DNA of 64,000 bases from Devosia sp. 2618 (GCF_040546815.1 NZ_JBEPOO010000001.1:2480001-2544000); one strand, 5' to 3'. Shown: positions 33,737 through 42,939, counted from the stretch's first letter. Made by a program: numbers and translations. The notes: a model not told the origin generated them from the sequence alone.

Positions 33737-34885
33737 ATGGCCCTCTATCAGGCCCCATCGTTTGAAGCTCTTGAAATGCTCAGCCGCAGCCGCGACGCCG
33801 ATCTGGCGCGGCGCGAACTGCTCAACCCTGACCGTATTCGTGGGCGCGGCGCGCAATCCAATGTCAGCGGGCGATTTGAGAAGCAGAAGCGCGAGAGCTT
33901 TGACGACGGTTGGGACAATGTGGAGCCGCTCTCGATCTTTGAGACGGTGGAACATGTCGAACGCGCCAAGACGATCATCACCACCAATGACAGCCCGGAC
34001 ATTGGTTTCGAGCGCTCGATCAATGCCTATCGCGGCTGCGAGCATGGTTGTTCCTATTGCTTTGCGCGGCCCACGCACGCTTTCCTCGGCCACTCGGCGG
34101 GCATCGAGTTCGAGCGCGACATCTATGTGAAGGTCAACGCCGTCGACGCGCTGCGCAACGAGCTGGCGGCCAAGAGCTACAAGGTCAAGCCGATCGCCAT
34201 GGGCACCAATACGGACCCCTATCAGCCGGCCGAGCGCGAGCACAAACTGACGCGCGGCATCCTCGAAGTCATGCTGGAGACGAAGCATCCCGTGATGATC
34301 ACGACCAAATCGTCGCTAATCATTCGTGACCTCGATATCCTCACCGAACTGGCCAAGCTGGGCCTGGTGAAGGTGGCGATTTCCATGACCTCGATGGATC
34401 ACAAGCTGAGCCGCCGGATGGAGCCCCGCGCATCCTCCCCTGCCCGCCGGCTGGAAGCGATCCGGCTGCTCAGCGAAGCAGGCGTTCCGGTAGCGGTGTT
34501 CGCCTCGCCGATGATCCCCGCGATCAATGATATGGAACTTGAGCGCATTCTCGATGCCGCTAAGGCGCAGGGTGCGGTCAGCGCGTCGATGATCTTGCTG
34601 CGGCTACCTGGCGAAGTCCGCGACGTGTTCCGCGAATGGCTGCTGCGCCATTTCCCGGACAGGGTTCGCCATGTGCTGTCGCTGGTGCGCGACACGCGCG
34701 GCGGCAAGGATTATGACTCGCGCTGGGGCACCCGCATGACCGGTGAAGGCCCCTATGCAACGCTGCTCCGCCAGCGCTTTGATAAAGCGCGCGAACGCTA
34801 TGGGCTGGACGTGAAGCTGCCCGGACTGCGCAACGATCTGTTCGTGGCGCCAAAGCTTGAAGAACGGCAGATGAGCCTTTTCTAG
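33737..34885 (+). CDS. PA0069 family radical SAM protein (SplB-like) with C-terminal clamp-motif
   Basis: 382 residues. The radical SAM cluster motif is CEHGCSYC (C101, C105, C108), in SINAYRGCEHGCSYCFARPTHAFLGHSAG. This is CX3CX2C, as in the COG1533 group related to spore photoproduct lyase. Other family signatures are MGTNTDPYQPAEREHKLTR, TKSSLIIRDLDIL and FASPMIPAINDMELERIL. The start ATG has AGGAGAAG upstream. A LexA-type box is 75 bases upstream, so it may be induced by DNA damage. The last five residues are QMSLF, close to the sliding-clamp motif QL(S/D)LF. The catalysed reaction is unknown. Confidence 0.9.
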   Translation: MALYQAPSFEALEMLSRSRDADLARRELLNPDRIRGRGAQSNVSGRFEKQKRESFDDGWDNVEPLSIFETVEHVERAKTIITTNDSPDIGFERSINAYRGCEHGCSYCFARPTHAFLGHSAGIEFERDIYVKVNAVDALRNELAAKSYKVKPIAMGTNTDPYQPAEREHKLTRGILEVMLETKHPVMITTKSSLIIRDLDILTELAKLGLVKVAISMTSMDHKLSRRMEPRASSPARRLEAIRLLSEAGVPVAVFASPMIPAINDMELERILDAAKAQGAVSASMILLRLPGEVRDVFREWLLRHFPDRVRHVLSLVRDTRGGKDYDSRWGTRMTGEGPYATLLRQRFDKARERYGLDVKLPGLRNDLFVAPKLEERQMSLF

Positions 34886-34891
34886 GAAGGC

Positions 34892-35575
34892 CTAGACCGT
34901 AGCCATGGCGATGCGCGCCGCAATGAAATCGAGCAGAGACTGCTCGTCATAGCTTGCCGTGGTGATATCGGCACCAACAGCCCGGAGGTCGACGTCTTCG
35001 AGGCTAGTGCGGATGCCGACGGTTGCGAGACCTGCAGCAACCGACGACGCGATGCCAGTGCGCGAATCTTCGAAGGCCACCGACAGCTCGGCCTTGGCAT
35101 TGAGAAGGCGCAGCCCCTCCAGATAGGGCAGCGGGTGCGGTTTGCCGTGTGGTAGTTCGGCGCCGATGACGATGGCGGCAAAACGCTGGCGGATGCCGAG
35201 CCCGTCGATGATCAGATCCGCATTGGCACGAGGCGCGTTGGTGACGGCTGCGATTGGCAAACCGGCCGCTTCAGCTAGGTCGAGCAGGTAGAACAGGCCG
35301 GGTACTGCGTGAATTTCGGTATGGGCCAGTTCGCGGAACACAGCTTCCTTATGATCCAGAACCGCCAGCCCTTCCTGAGGCGACAGCTGCGGCAGCAGGC
35401 GTCGTGCGATGTCGACATTGGCAAAGCCCTGCAGCTCGCGGATGAAGCGTGGCCGGTCGAAGAACTCGCCAAACGGCTCGAAGACGCGATTGAAGGCTTC
35501 GAGATGGACCGGATCGGTATCGGCCAGAGTGCCGTCGATGTCGAAGAACAGGGCAGCGCCAGGAGCAAATTGCAT
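34892..35575 (-). CDS. HAD superfamily phosphatase (HAD-IA, phosphoglucomutase-like)
   Basis: 227 residues. The nucleophile motif is FFDIDGTLADTDPVHLEAFNRVF, with the catalytic DxDGTLxD. Motif II is AAVTNAPR and motif III/IV is KPHPLPYLEGLRLLNAKAELSVAFEDSRTGIASSVAAGL. The four-helix cap comes after motif I. Members dephosphorylate sugar phosphates or related metabolites. The context gives no substrate. It converges with the radical SAM gene with only six bases between the stops. Confidence 0.9.
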   Translation of the reverse strand: MQFAPGAALFFDIDGTLADTDPVHLEAFNRVFEPFGEFFDRPRFIRELQGFANVDIARRLLPQLSPQEGLAVLDHKEAVFRELAHTEIHAVPGLFYLLDLAEAAGLPIAAVTNAPRANADLIIDGLGIRQRFAAIVIGAELPHGKPHPLPYLEGLRLLNAKAELSVAFEDSRTGIASSVAAGLATVGIRTSLEDVDLRAVGADITTASYDEQSLLDFIAARIAMATV

Positions 35576-35668
35576 AGGAGTAAAGCCTAGGAGGGAAGCG
35601 GGGCGAACCGACAGCAAATCGGCTGATCAGTCAACGTGTGTTGTGCGGCGGCGTATCGCTGTTGGCTT

Positions 35669-36256
35669 TTAGTATTGCGCCACCCGACGCGCATAGGTGG
35701 CCATGAAATCGATCGATGCGGCGACACCACGCAGGGACAAGGCCACATCCTTAGCTGGGACGACGTCGATCAATGGGACGGAGAGCGTTACGGCTTCACT
35801 ATCGCGCATGGCCTCGAGCAAGGCTTCCTCGCGCAGAGGGTCGCGGATGAAGAACTGGTTGGCGGTGTCGTAGCGTGTTTCGAGATCGTTGATAAAGTCG
35901 AAGTTCGCGGGCGTCTCACCGGTCATTGCCAGTTCTATGGGGCGCGTCTGATCGATGGCGACGTCGTCCGCGGCTACCGTTATGGCGATATCGAGATCGC
36001 CGTTGAGGCGGTTGCGGAACACGGTGAGTTTGTAAGCTGGAAGGCCAGCGGCGTTTTTCTCGTTACTGCCGGTGCTGGCGAAACAGGAAATTCCGTAATA
36101 ATCGACCGCGTCCTCATCGATCTCGTCGGGGCACACGGCGAGCCAATCGCGATTATATTCGCGCCACTCACCAAAAGGGTGGTGAAATGGCTCAGCCTGA
36201 ATAGACGACGCCGCCGCAGCAATCAGGACAACAGCGCAGAACACTCTGCCGATCAT
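35669..36256 (-). CDS. Hypothetical exported protein (IalB-like features)
   Basis: 195 residues with a signal peptide, MIGRVFCAVVLIAAAASSIQA, and cleavage near IQA. The mature part starts EPFHHPFGEWREYNRDWLAVCPDEIDEDAVDYYGISCFAS. A Trp followed by two cysteines about twenty residues apart is reminiscent of the invasion-associated locus B (IalB) family, but the match is loose. The rest has DLDIAITVAADDV and a long acidic stretch. It is probably periplasmic. It is a single gene with no obvious partner. Confidence 0.7.
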   Translation of the reverse strand: MIGRVFCAVVLIAAAASSIQAEPFHHPFGEWREYNRDWLAVCPDEIDEDAVDYYGISCFASTGSNEKNAAGLPAYKLTVFRNRLNGDLDIAITVAADDVAIDQTRPIELAMTGETPANFDFINDLETRYDTANQFFIRDPLREEALLEAMRDSEAVTLSVPLIDVVPAKDVALSLRGVAASIDFMATYARRVAQY

Positions 36257-36336
36257 GTAGTTTGCTTCCCCTTACGGCTTAGGCTAGCTGATATATAGCG
36301 CCAACAAGGCGACAATACAGGGACAGCGCGGATAAA

Positions 36337-36510
36337 ATGCTAGTTGGGGTGAAGACGAGCATTCTCGACGATCTGACGCTGCTGGAGCTGGACGCCGATG
36401 GTCCGATATTGGCGACGGACCAGGACGCACCAGACCTGATCGGGGCGGCATTCAGTGCCAGTTCGCGCAACGCTGCTGGCGAGGCTTTGATTGCGCGGCA
36501 ATTGACTTGA
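36337..36510 (+). pseudogene. Probable remnant of a DUF4180-like gene
   Basis: A 57-codon frame starting MLVGVKTSILDDLTLLELDADGP and containing ILATDQDAPDLIGAAFS, then stopping after ALIARQLT. The stretch DADGP.LATDQDAPDLIG resembles the N-terminal part of DUF4180 proteins (usually about 120 residues), which continue with a conserved IP.ERL...FF..RTGIAGE segment. That part is missing here, so a frameshift or deletion is likely. No clear ribosome site is seen. It could instead be a real short gene. Confidence 0.4.
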
Positions 36511-36535
36511 TGCCCGCCAGAGCCATGCTGCTGGC

Positions 36536-37192
36536 ATGCTTTTCGATTCGACTATCCAGACCACTCCCGACTATTCCCACGAGCTCGCGCTGCAGGCGCG
36601 GGGCGCGAGAATTGTTGCGGGCGTGGACGAAGCCGGGCGCGGTCCGCTGGCCGGGCCTGTAGTGGTTTCCGCCGTTGTGCTGGATGCGAGGACCATTCCG
36701 GCAGGGCTCAATGATTCCAAGAAGCTGAGCGAAGAACAGCGCGAGGTTCTATTCGAGCAGATCATGGTATCGGCGCTCGCTGTTTCGGTGGTGGTGGCAC
36801 CGCCATCCATCATCCTGAGCCACAATATTCGCGGGGCAACCTTGTGGGGCATGGCGCAGGCGGCATCGAGCCTGTCACTGCGGCCAGACCGCGTGCTGAT
36901 CGATGGGCGCGATGTGCCAATGGGGCTGCCCTGCGAGGGGCTGGCGCTGATCGGTGGTGACGGGCGCAGTGTGTCGATTGCGGCAGCGTCGATTGTCGCC
37001 AAGGTCACCCGGGACCGGATGTGCCAAATCATGGATTGCGATGCGCCCCATTTCGGCTTTGCCGGGCATAAGGGTTATTCGACTGCGAAACATATGCGGG
37101 CGCTGGTGGAGCATGGCCCTTGCCGGCACCACCGCGAGGAATTTGCGCCGGTGGCGGAAGCCTGGGCTCGGGTTCGGATGGCGGTGGCTTAG
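36536..37192 (+). CDS. rnhB: Ribonuclease HII
   Basis: 218 residues. GVDEAGRGPLAGPVVVSAVVLD holds the first catalytic Asp and Glu. LNDSKKLSEEQRE, VLIDGRDVP (third Asp), SIAAASIVAKVTRDRMCQIMD (fourth acidic) and FGFAGHKGYSTAKHMRAL are all standard family motifs. RNase HII nicks 5' of ribonucleotides in DNA and starts ribonucleotide excision repair. It is followed by a family A repeat and then ccrM; in Hyphomicrobiales rnhB is often next to ccrM, as here. Confidence 0.95.
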   Translation: MLFDSTIQTTPDYSHELALQARGARIVAGVDEAGRGPLAGPVVVSAVVLDARTIPAGLNDSKKLSEEQREVLFEQIMVSALAVSVVVAPPSIILSHNIRGATLWGMAQAASSLSLRPDRVLIDGRDVPMGLPCEGLALIGGDGRSVSIAAASIVAKVTRDRMCQIMDCDAPHFGFAGHKGYSTAKHMRALVEHGPCRHHREEFAPVAEAWARVRMAVA

Positions 37193-37197
37193 GGATG

Positions 37198-37310
37198 CAC
37201 GCCCTCGTGGTTCGAGGCTCGTGAAGAACTCGCACCTCACCATGAGGGCTACTGGACGTTAAATGTATCGACAGCCCTCGGTGTGAGGTAGGAGCGAAGC
37301 GGTCCACAAC
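37198..37310. repeat. Family A palindromic intergenic repeat, copy 3
   Basis: The left arm CACGCCCTCGTGGTTCGAGG (37198-37217) is identical to the arm of copy 2. The interior CTCGTGAAGAACTCGCACCTC.CATGAGG is the reverse complement of the right half of copy 1, so this copy is inserted in the opposite orientation. The right half (CCCTCGGTGTGAGGTAGGAGCGAAGC) is diverged, and the terminal arm is lost. It starts six bases after the rnhB stop. Confidence 0.82.
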
Positions 37311-37343
37311 GCACCGCGCCTTTGCCGCCTCAACGGGCGCGTC

Positions 37344-38563
<1,220 letters not shown>

Positions 38564-38594
38564 TCCTGACCTCCAATCATCAGGCTCTTGAACT

Positions 38595-38629
38595 GGCCGC
38601 CGGTTTGCCCCGGCGGCCTCTTTGTTTTT
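38595..38629 (+). terminator. Rho-independent terminator of ccrM
   Basis: GGCCGCCGG, loop TTTGCC, CCGGCGGCC, then TCTTTGTTTTT. A nine-pair perfect GC stem with a T-rich tail, 31 bases after the ccrM stop. Confidence 0.85.
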
Positions 38630-38694
38630 GCAGTTGCCGGTTTTGGGGCAGCAAAAAATGCCGCCCGGCCTTTTGGCGTCGCGGTTTCACTGTA

Positions 38695-38747
38695 ACGGGC
38701 GGCCGTTGGACCTGAAAAGTCAGTAGAGTGGCCCAAGGGCCGCCCGT
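38695..38747. repeat. Long stem-loop, arms ACGGGCGGCC / GGCCGCCCGT
   Basis: ACGGGCGGCC at 38695-38704 pairs with GGCCGCCCGT at 38738-38747. After one mismatch the stem continues as TTGG with CCAA. The loop is about 23 bases. There is no T tract. It may be a structured RNA element or another palindromic repeat for which I see only one copy. Confidence 0.5.
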
Positions 38748-39204
38748 CACGATCCGCTCTTTGGGCGAGGTCCGGTTCAGGCGGTACCATTCTTGCAGGT
38801 CCGGCTGCCGAGTTTCCAACCCCACTGGAGAAGCGCCCCTCTCCCACGGTCACCCCGCCCGACTTTGCGTGAAGCCGGTGACTGGCGGGAATAGGCACAT
38901 TGTGCGGCAGGTTTGCGAGGCGGGGATAAGTTTATGGAGGGGCACTGTGAGCTTGGCGGGGGAGGGACAGGGCCGATGGCAGCTCCCGCTCCCATTTCGG
39001 ACATAGCCGGTGAAGATCGATAGTCCCAACAGCAGACATGAGGAGGCGCAACCCGGTCAACTGGTCAGGTGATCTTGACCTGCGGCGAAGGCTGTTCGAT
39101 AAGACCACTGTGACAAGAGTTTTCTTCTGACTGATCGCTGACAGTGAAGCCACCGCGTTGCGGGGTGTGCACTGTCGTATCCATATCGTCAGAAGAGTTT
39201 TCAA

Positions 39205-40047
39205 ATGACATCAATTGCTATTTCCGGCGCTAGCGGAAAGCTGGGCCGCATGGTGCTCCAGTCGCTGCGCTCAATCACCAAACAGCCGCTCGTCTTGCTT
39301 AGTCGGACGCCCGACGCACTTGCAGGAATGTACAGCGACCTGGAGCCGCGGTTCGCAGATTTCGACCAGATCGAGAGCCTTCAACAGGCCATGACTGGGG
39401 TGGACCGGCTTATCCTCATCAGCACCAACGCTTTAAGTCCAGATGGCATACGTATCCGCCAACATCGAGCTGCAATAGACGCAGCAATTGGCGCGGGCGT
39501 CAGTCACATCGTCTATACGTCGTTTTTGAATGCAGACAGCAGCCCGCTTTCGCTGATGACTGCCGATCACGCCACGACCGAGGCAATTCTCAAAGAGAGC
39601 AGCATTGGCTACTCGATATTGCGAAACGCCTTCTATGACGATTTGGCACGGCAATTTCTTGAACGTGCTGACGATGACGGTTGCTTCGTCCACGCGGCGG
39701 GCGCAGGCGGTGTAGCCTATGTGACGCGTGAACAATGTGCAGACGCAGCAGCATTCGCCGTTTCCGATGGATTTTCGGGTAGGCGTACTCTCGACATCAC
39801 TGGACCCAAAGCCATCACGATGCCGGAGTTGGCGGAGTTGGCCCGCACTAGTCGGGGCCGCTCATACTCCCCCGTTGAAGTCTCAAAAGAAGCACTTGTG
39901 GAGCGCATGGTAGCTGCATCGGTCCCGCCAGAGAGTGCCGCAATGCTTGCCTGGATAGACGACGGTTTAGCGAGAGGCGCAGGTGGACCGGCGTCTCAGG
40001 ATTTTGAGAGACTTACTGGCCGCGAACCACCAGTCCTAGCGCTTTGA
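39205..40047 (+). CDS. NmrA-like NAD(P)H-binding oxidoreductase
   Basis: 280 residues. The Rossmann motif is ISGASGKLGRMVLQSL. The protein has the atypical SDR pattern of NmrA/QOR2-type members: VDRLILIST, RQHRAAIDAAIGAGVSHIVYTSFL, RNAFYDDLARQFL and LDITGPKAITMPELAELA. QOR2-like proteins reduce quinones with NADPH, while other members are redox sensors without catalysis. The start ATG is preceded by GAAGAG. The gene stands alone in a 1.7 kb stretch between ccrM and mutY with its own terminator, and its codon use seems less GC-biased than its neighbours (for instance GAAACGCC, AATTGGC runs), so it may have been acquired. Confidence 0.85.
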   Translation: MTSIAISGASGKLGRMVLQSLRSITKQPLVLLSRTPDALAGMYSDLEPRFADFDQIESLQQAMTGVDRLILISTNALSPDGIRIRQHRAAIDAAIGAGVSHIVYTSFLNADSSPLSLMTADHATTEAILKESSIGYSILRNAFYDDLARQFLERADDDGCFVHAAGAGGVAYVTREQCADAAAFAVSDGFSGRRTLDITGPKAITMPELAELARTSRGRSYSPVEVSKEALVERMVAASVPPESAAMLAWIDDGLARGAGGPASQDFERLTGREPPVLAL

Positions 40048-40053
40048 GCATTT

Positions 40054-40083
40054 GGGCCGGCCTTCATCAGGTTGGCCCTTTTT
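40054..40083 (+). terminator. Rho-independent terminator of the NmrA-like gene
   Basis: GGGCCGGCC, loop TTCATCA, GGTTGGCCC, then TTTTT. The stem has nine pairs including two G-U pairs. It begins six bases after the stop. Confidence 0.85.
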
Positions 40084-40247
40084 GATGATCGCGCACCGCG
40101 CCAACCTGCTTATTCGCGACACTCAAAAGGCTGCTATTTGCTTGCAGCTACCCGAAACCCGCCAGTCCGCTAGCCACCCCATTCTTGCCCGCAACCGCAG
40201 TGAAACAAGGGCTTGCACCCCACGGAGCCCAATGGCGTTGGGTGAAT

Positions 40248-41306
40248 TTAGTCGAAACCTGCTTGCGCCAGCACCTTTTTGAATAATGTGGGTAGCGCTT
40301 CGCCTTTGAGAGCAGTTCGTTCGGACCACCAACCGCCGTCGAGGGTTTCGGGGGGGACGGTTGCGGACCACACTTCCAGTTCCAGGCGGAAATGGGTGAA
40401 GATGTGGACGATCTGGCCGCGATGGCGCCATTCGCTTTGGATTGGGTAGTTGGGTTCGGCGAGGTCGGTACCCCAGTCTGACCCGGGCACTTCGGTCATG
40501 CCGCCGAGCAGGCCCTTGGCGGGACGGCTTTGCAGATACACATCGCCGGCCGCGTCGGTCATGACATAGGCGTGGCCCTTGCGGACGGGACGGTCGGCTT
40601 TGCTAGGCTTGATTGGATAGATGGTTGGATCTGCGGATTTCGTCGCGGCGCAACCGGGCTGGATCGGGCACAGCATGCAGACGGCGGTGCGGGGTGCGCA
40701 GATGGTGGCGCCCAGATCCATCATGGCTTGAGCGTAGTCGCCGGCCCGCGCGGGCACCGAGGCTTGGAGGGCGGCGCGGAGTTCGTCCTTGGCATCGCGG
40801 ACCGGGACGGGCAGCGCGTAATAGCGGGCGAGGACGCGGTCGAGATTGCCATCGAGCACGGCCACGCGCTCGTCAAAACAGATCGCCGCAATGGCGGCGC
40901 TGGTATAGGCGCCGATGCCCGGCAGGGTTTGGAGGCCAACCGATGTGTCCGGAAAAACGCCGCCATGGTCGCGCACCACCGCTTCGGCGCAGGCGTGCAG
41001 ATTTCGGGCGCGGGCGTAATAGCCGAGGCCAGCCCATTCCTTGAGGACGCTATCAAGCGGCGCGGCCGCTAGGTCCTGCACGGTGGGCCACAGACTGGTG
41101 AAACGGATGAAGTAATTTTTGACGGCCGTCACCGTGGTTTGCTGCAGCATCACCTCGCTGAGCCAGACGCGATAGGGATCGGGCTTGTGCCCGGCAGCGC
41201 GGTCCGCGGGCGAGACGCGCCATGGCAAATCGCGGGCGTGGCGATCATACCAGGCGAGAACGGCCGGGGCATCGATGGGGGCGGAATTGGCGAGCTGCAT
41301 TGCCAT
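40248..41306 (-). CDS. mutY: A/G-specific adenine glycosylase
   Basis: 352 residues from ATG 41306, with AGAGG six bases upstream. The catalytic Glu is in VWLSEVMLQQTTVTAVKNYF. The helix-hairpin-helix is LQTLPGIGAYTSAAIAAICFDE and the catalytic Asp is in VAVLDGNLDRVLARYY. The 4Fe-4S cluster has all four Cys (CAPRTAVCMLCPIQPGC). The C-terminal NUDIX-like domain that reads 8-oxoG is present (KGHAYVMTDAAGDVYLQSRPAKGLLGGM, HIFTHFRLELEVW). MutY removes A opposite 8-oxoG. It is divergent from dciA. Confidence 0.95.
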   Translation of the reverse strand: MAMQLANSAPIDAPAVLAWYDRHARDLPWRVSPADRAAGHKPDPYRVWLSEVMLQQTTVTAVKNYFIRFTSLWPTVQDLAAAPLDSVLKEWAGLGYYARARNLHACAEAVVRDHGGVFPDTSVGLQTLPGIGAYTSAAIAAICFDERVAVLDGNLDRVLARYYALPVPVRDAKDELRAALQASVPARAGDYAQAMMDLGATICAPRTAVCMLCPIQPGCAATKSADPTIYPIKPSKADRPVRKGHAYVMTDAAGDVYLQSRPAKGLLGGMTEVPGSDWGTDLAEPNYPIQSEWRHRGQIVHIFTHFRLELEVWSATVPPETLDGGWWSERTALKGEALPTLFKKVLAQAGFD

Positions 41307-41428
41307 CGGATACCTCTGGCGGGTGGCAGGCCACAAGGGGGCCGCATTCACTTCATCCTACGGATGTGGCGTTTCGCTGGATCATCGTGCCGAGACATAC
41401 TCATGCCCCTCACCGACGAGGGTAGCGG

Positions 41429-41451
41429 GAACAAGACCCGATCCCTCTTGT
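41429..41451. promoter_or_regulatory. Inverted repeat AACAAGA-N9-TCTTGTT
   Basis: AACAAGA at 41429-41435 and TCTTGTT at 41445-41451 in the gap between divergent mutY and dciA, 32 bases before the dciA start. The seven-base arms are exact. It could be an operator or a leader hairpin. Confidence 0.35.
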
Positions 41452-41482
41452 TGATGCGCGGTACTGGGGGTACTTCAGCACT

Positions 41483-41995
41483 ATGGCCAAGGATGATCTG
41501 CCCGTACCGAAACGTCGCAATCGCACGATGAACATCGCCGATGTGCTTTCGGGCGCGCTTGATCCGGTACTCAAAAAGCGTGGCTTTGCCAGCCGAGATA
41601 TCATCGCGCATTGGTCGGTGATGGCACCCAAGCCTTATGACGAGGTCGCCATTCCCGACAAACTGACCTGGCCGCGCGGCGAGAAAAGTGCTGAGGGCGC
41701 AACGCTGTTGCTGCGCTGCGTGCCAGGCCATGCACTGGCGATTGCCCATGAGGGGCCCAAAATCGCGGCGGCGATCAATCGCTATTTTGGTTTCGTGCTG
41801 GTGGGCACGGTGAAACTGTCGGCCGAAGCGTTCAGGCCCGGTTCAGCGCAAAAGGTCGAGAAAAACATTCAACCGAGCCAGAGCGTCATCGCAAAGGTCG
41901 GGGCCCAGGTGGCCGATATCGAGGACGATGTTCTGAGGGAAGCGTTGCGGACATTGGGTCACGCGCTGTCCAGCAGATCGGGGCGAGACGGGTGA
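41483..41995 (+). CDS. dciA: DUF721 family protein, DciA-type helicase loader
   Basis: 170 residues. The N-terminus has the DUF721 core: NIADVLSGALDPVLKKRGFASRDIIAHWSVMAPKPYDEVAIPDKLTWP, followed by TLLLRCVPGHALAIAHEGPKIAAAINRYFGF, an alternating beta-helix pattern. The C-terminal 60 residues are longer and less conserved, as in alphaproteobacterial members. DciA proteins help load the DnaB helicase in bacteria without DnaC or DnaI. The place between mutY and the dsbA-like gene is the usual Hyphomicrobiales arrangement. Confidence 0.85.
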   Translation: MAKDDLPVPKRRNRTMNIADVLSGALDPVLKKRGFASRDIIAHWSVMAPKPYDEVAIPDKLTWPRGEKSAEGATLLLRCVPGHALAIAHEGPKIAAAINRYFGFVLVGTVKLSAEAFRPGSAQKVEKNIQPSQSVIAKVGAQVADIEDDVLREALRTLGHALSSRSGRDG

Positions 41996-42114
41996 GCGGC
42001 TTTCAATGTCCACTTAATGCAACCAGAGTGTTCACTGTAGGTTGATGAATGTGCCCACTTGCCCACACATTTGCCCCGTGTAGTGTCGCGCACAACAAAA
42101 CAGGAGCGTTAGCC

Positions 42115-42903
42115 GTGAACTTTACCCGCCGTGACACCCTTATGCTGGCCGCAGCTGCATCGGCTTTGAGCCTATGCGGGGTAGCCACCGCCAGCGCTGC
42201 TGAAGGCGACATGATCGACATCGCCAAGCTGATGGCACCTGCCGGCGGCGTTGCGGACCATGTCAAGGGCAGCGAATCCGCTCCTGTTACGGTCATCGAA
42301 TATGCTTCGCCGACCTGCCCGCACTGCGCGACCTTCTCCAACACCGTGCTGCCAGACTTCACCACCCGGTATATCGACACCGGCAAGGTCAAGCTCGTGC
42401 TGCGCCCATTCGTGCGCAACGTGCTCGACGCCGCCGTTTTCATGCTGGCGGAAGCGTCGGGCCCGACCAATTACCACAACGTGGTGGCCACCTATTTCAA
42501 GACCCAGAACACCTGGGCCGCTTCGGACACGCCACGCGATGCGATTCTGGAAATCGCCAAGCAGCTGGGCTTTACCCAGGAAACTTTCGACGCAGCATTG
42601 ACGAATCAGGCGCTGTTCACCGGGATGGAAGCCTTGCGCGAGCAGGCGCTGAACGATTTCGGGCTGACGGGTACGCCGACATTCTATGTCAACGGCAAGA
42701 CACTCACTGGTGACAAGACGCTCGAGCAGCTTGCAGCTGAAATCGATCCGCTTATCCCTGCCGATTTCGTGGCCACCGACGCCTCGGCCGCCGCTCCCGC
42801 AGCGGCCCCCGCTGCTCCAGCAGCAGAGCCAACCGCTGCCCCTGCTGCCGATGCAGCAACCCCAGCCGAGCCAACTGCAACGCCAGTTGCCCCTGCGCAG
42901 TAA
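42115..42903 (+). CDS. DsbA-like thioredoxin-fold protein with Ala/Pro-rich tail
   Basis: 262 residues from a GTG at 42115 with AGGAG eight bases upstream; an ATG at 42049 has no ribosome site and would place the signal peptide too far in. The signal sequence (VNFTRRDTLMLAAAASALSLCGVATASA) carries RRDTLM, a weak twin-arginine type motif. The active site is SPTCPHCATF (CPHC). TGTPTFYVNGKTLTG has the cis-Pro loop. DsbA proteins put disulfides into periplasmic proteins. The last 45 residues are Ala/Pro-rich low-complexity sequence. It directly precedes smc. Confidence 0.9.
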   Translation: MNFTRRDTLMLAAAASALSLCGVATASAAEGDMIDIAKLMAPAGGVADHVKGSESAPVTVIEYASPTCPHCATFSNTVLPDFTTRYIDTGKVKLVLRPFVRNVLDAAVFMLAEASGPTNYHNVVATYFKTQNTWAASDTPRDAILEIAKQLGFTQETFDAALTNQALFTGMEALREQALNDFGLTGTPTFYVNGKTLTGDKTLEQLAAEIDPLIPADFVATDASAAAPAAAPAAPAAEPTAAPAADAATPAEPTATPVAPAQ

Positions 42904-42939
42904 TTTCATAACTGGCAGCGCCGCTTCGGTGGCGCTGCC

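Larger units (their letters stand above)
38564..39204. other. 641-base intergenic region with several stem-loops and no convincing gene
   Basis: It contains the ccrM terminator (38595-38629) and a long stem-loop at 38695-38747. At 39063-39080 GGTCA and TGACC flank eight bases, a possible operator. CTTCTGAC (39124-39131) and GTCAGAAG (39188-39195) form a spaced inverted pair near the start of the next gene. Open frames here (for example 38728-39006 plus and 38580-38825 minus) lack ribosome sites and look compositionally like chance frames. Some of it may be the remains of a lost gene. Confidence 0.55.
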
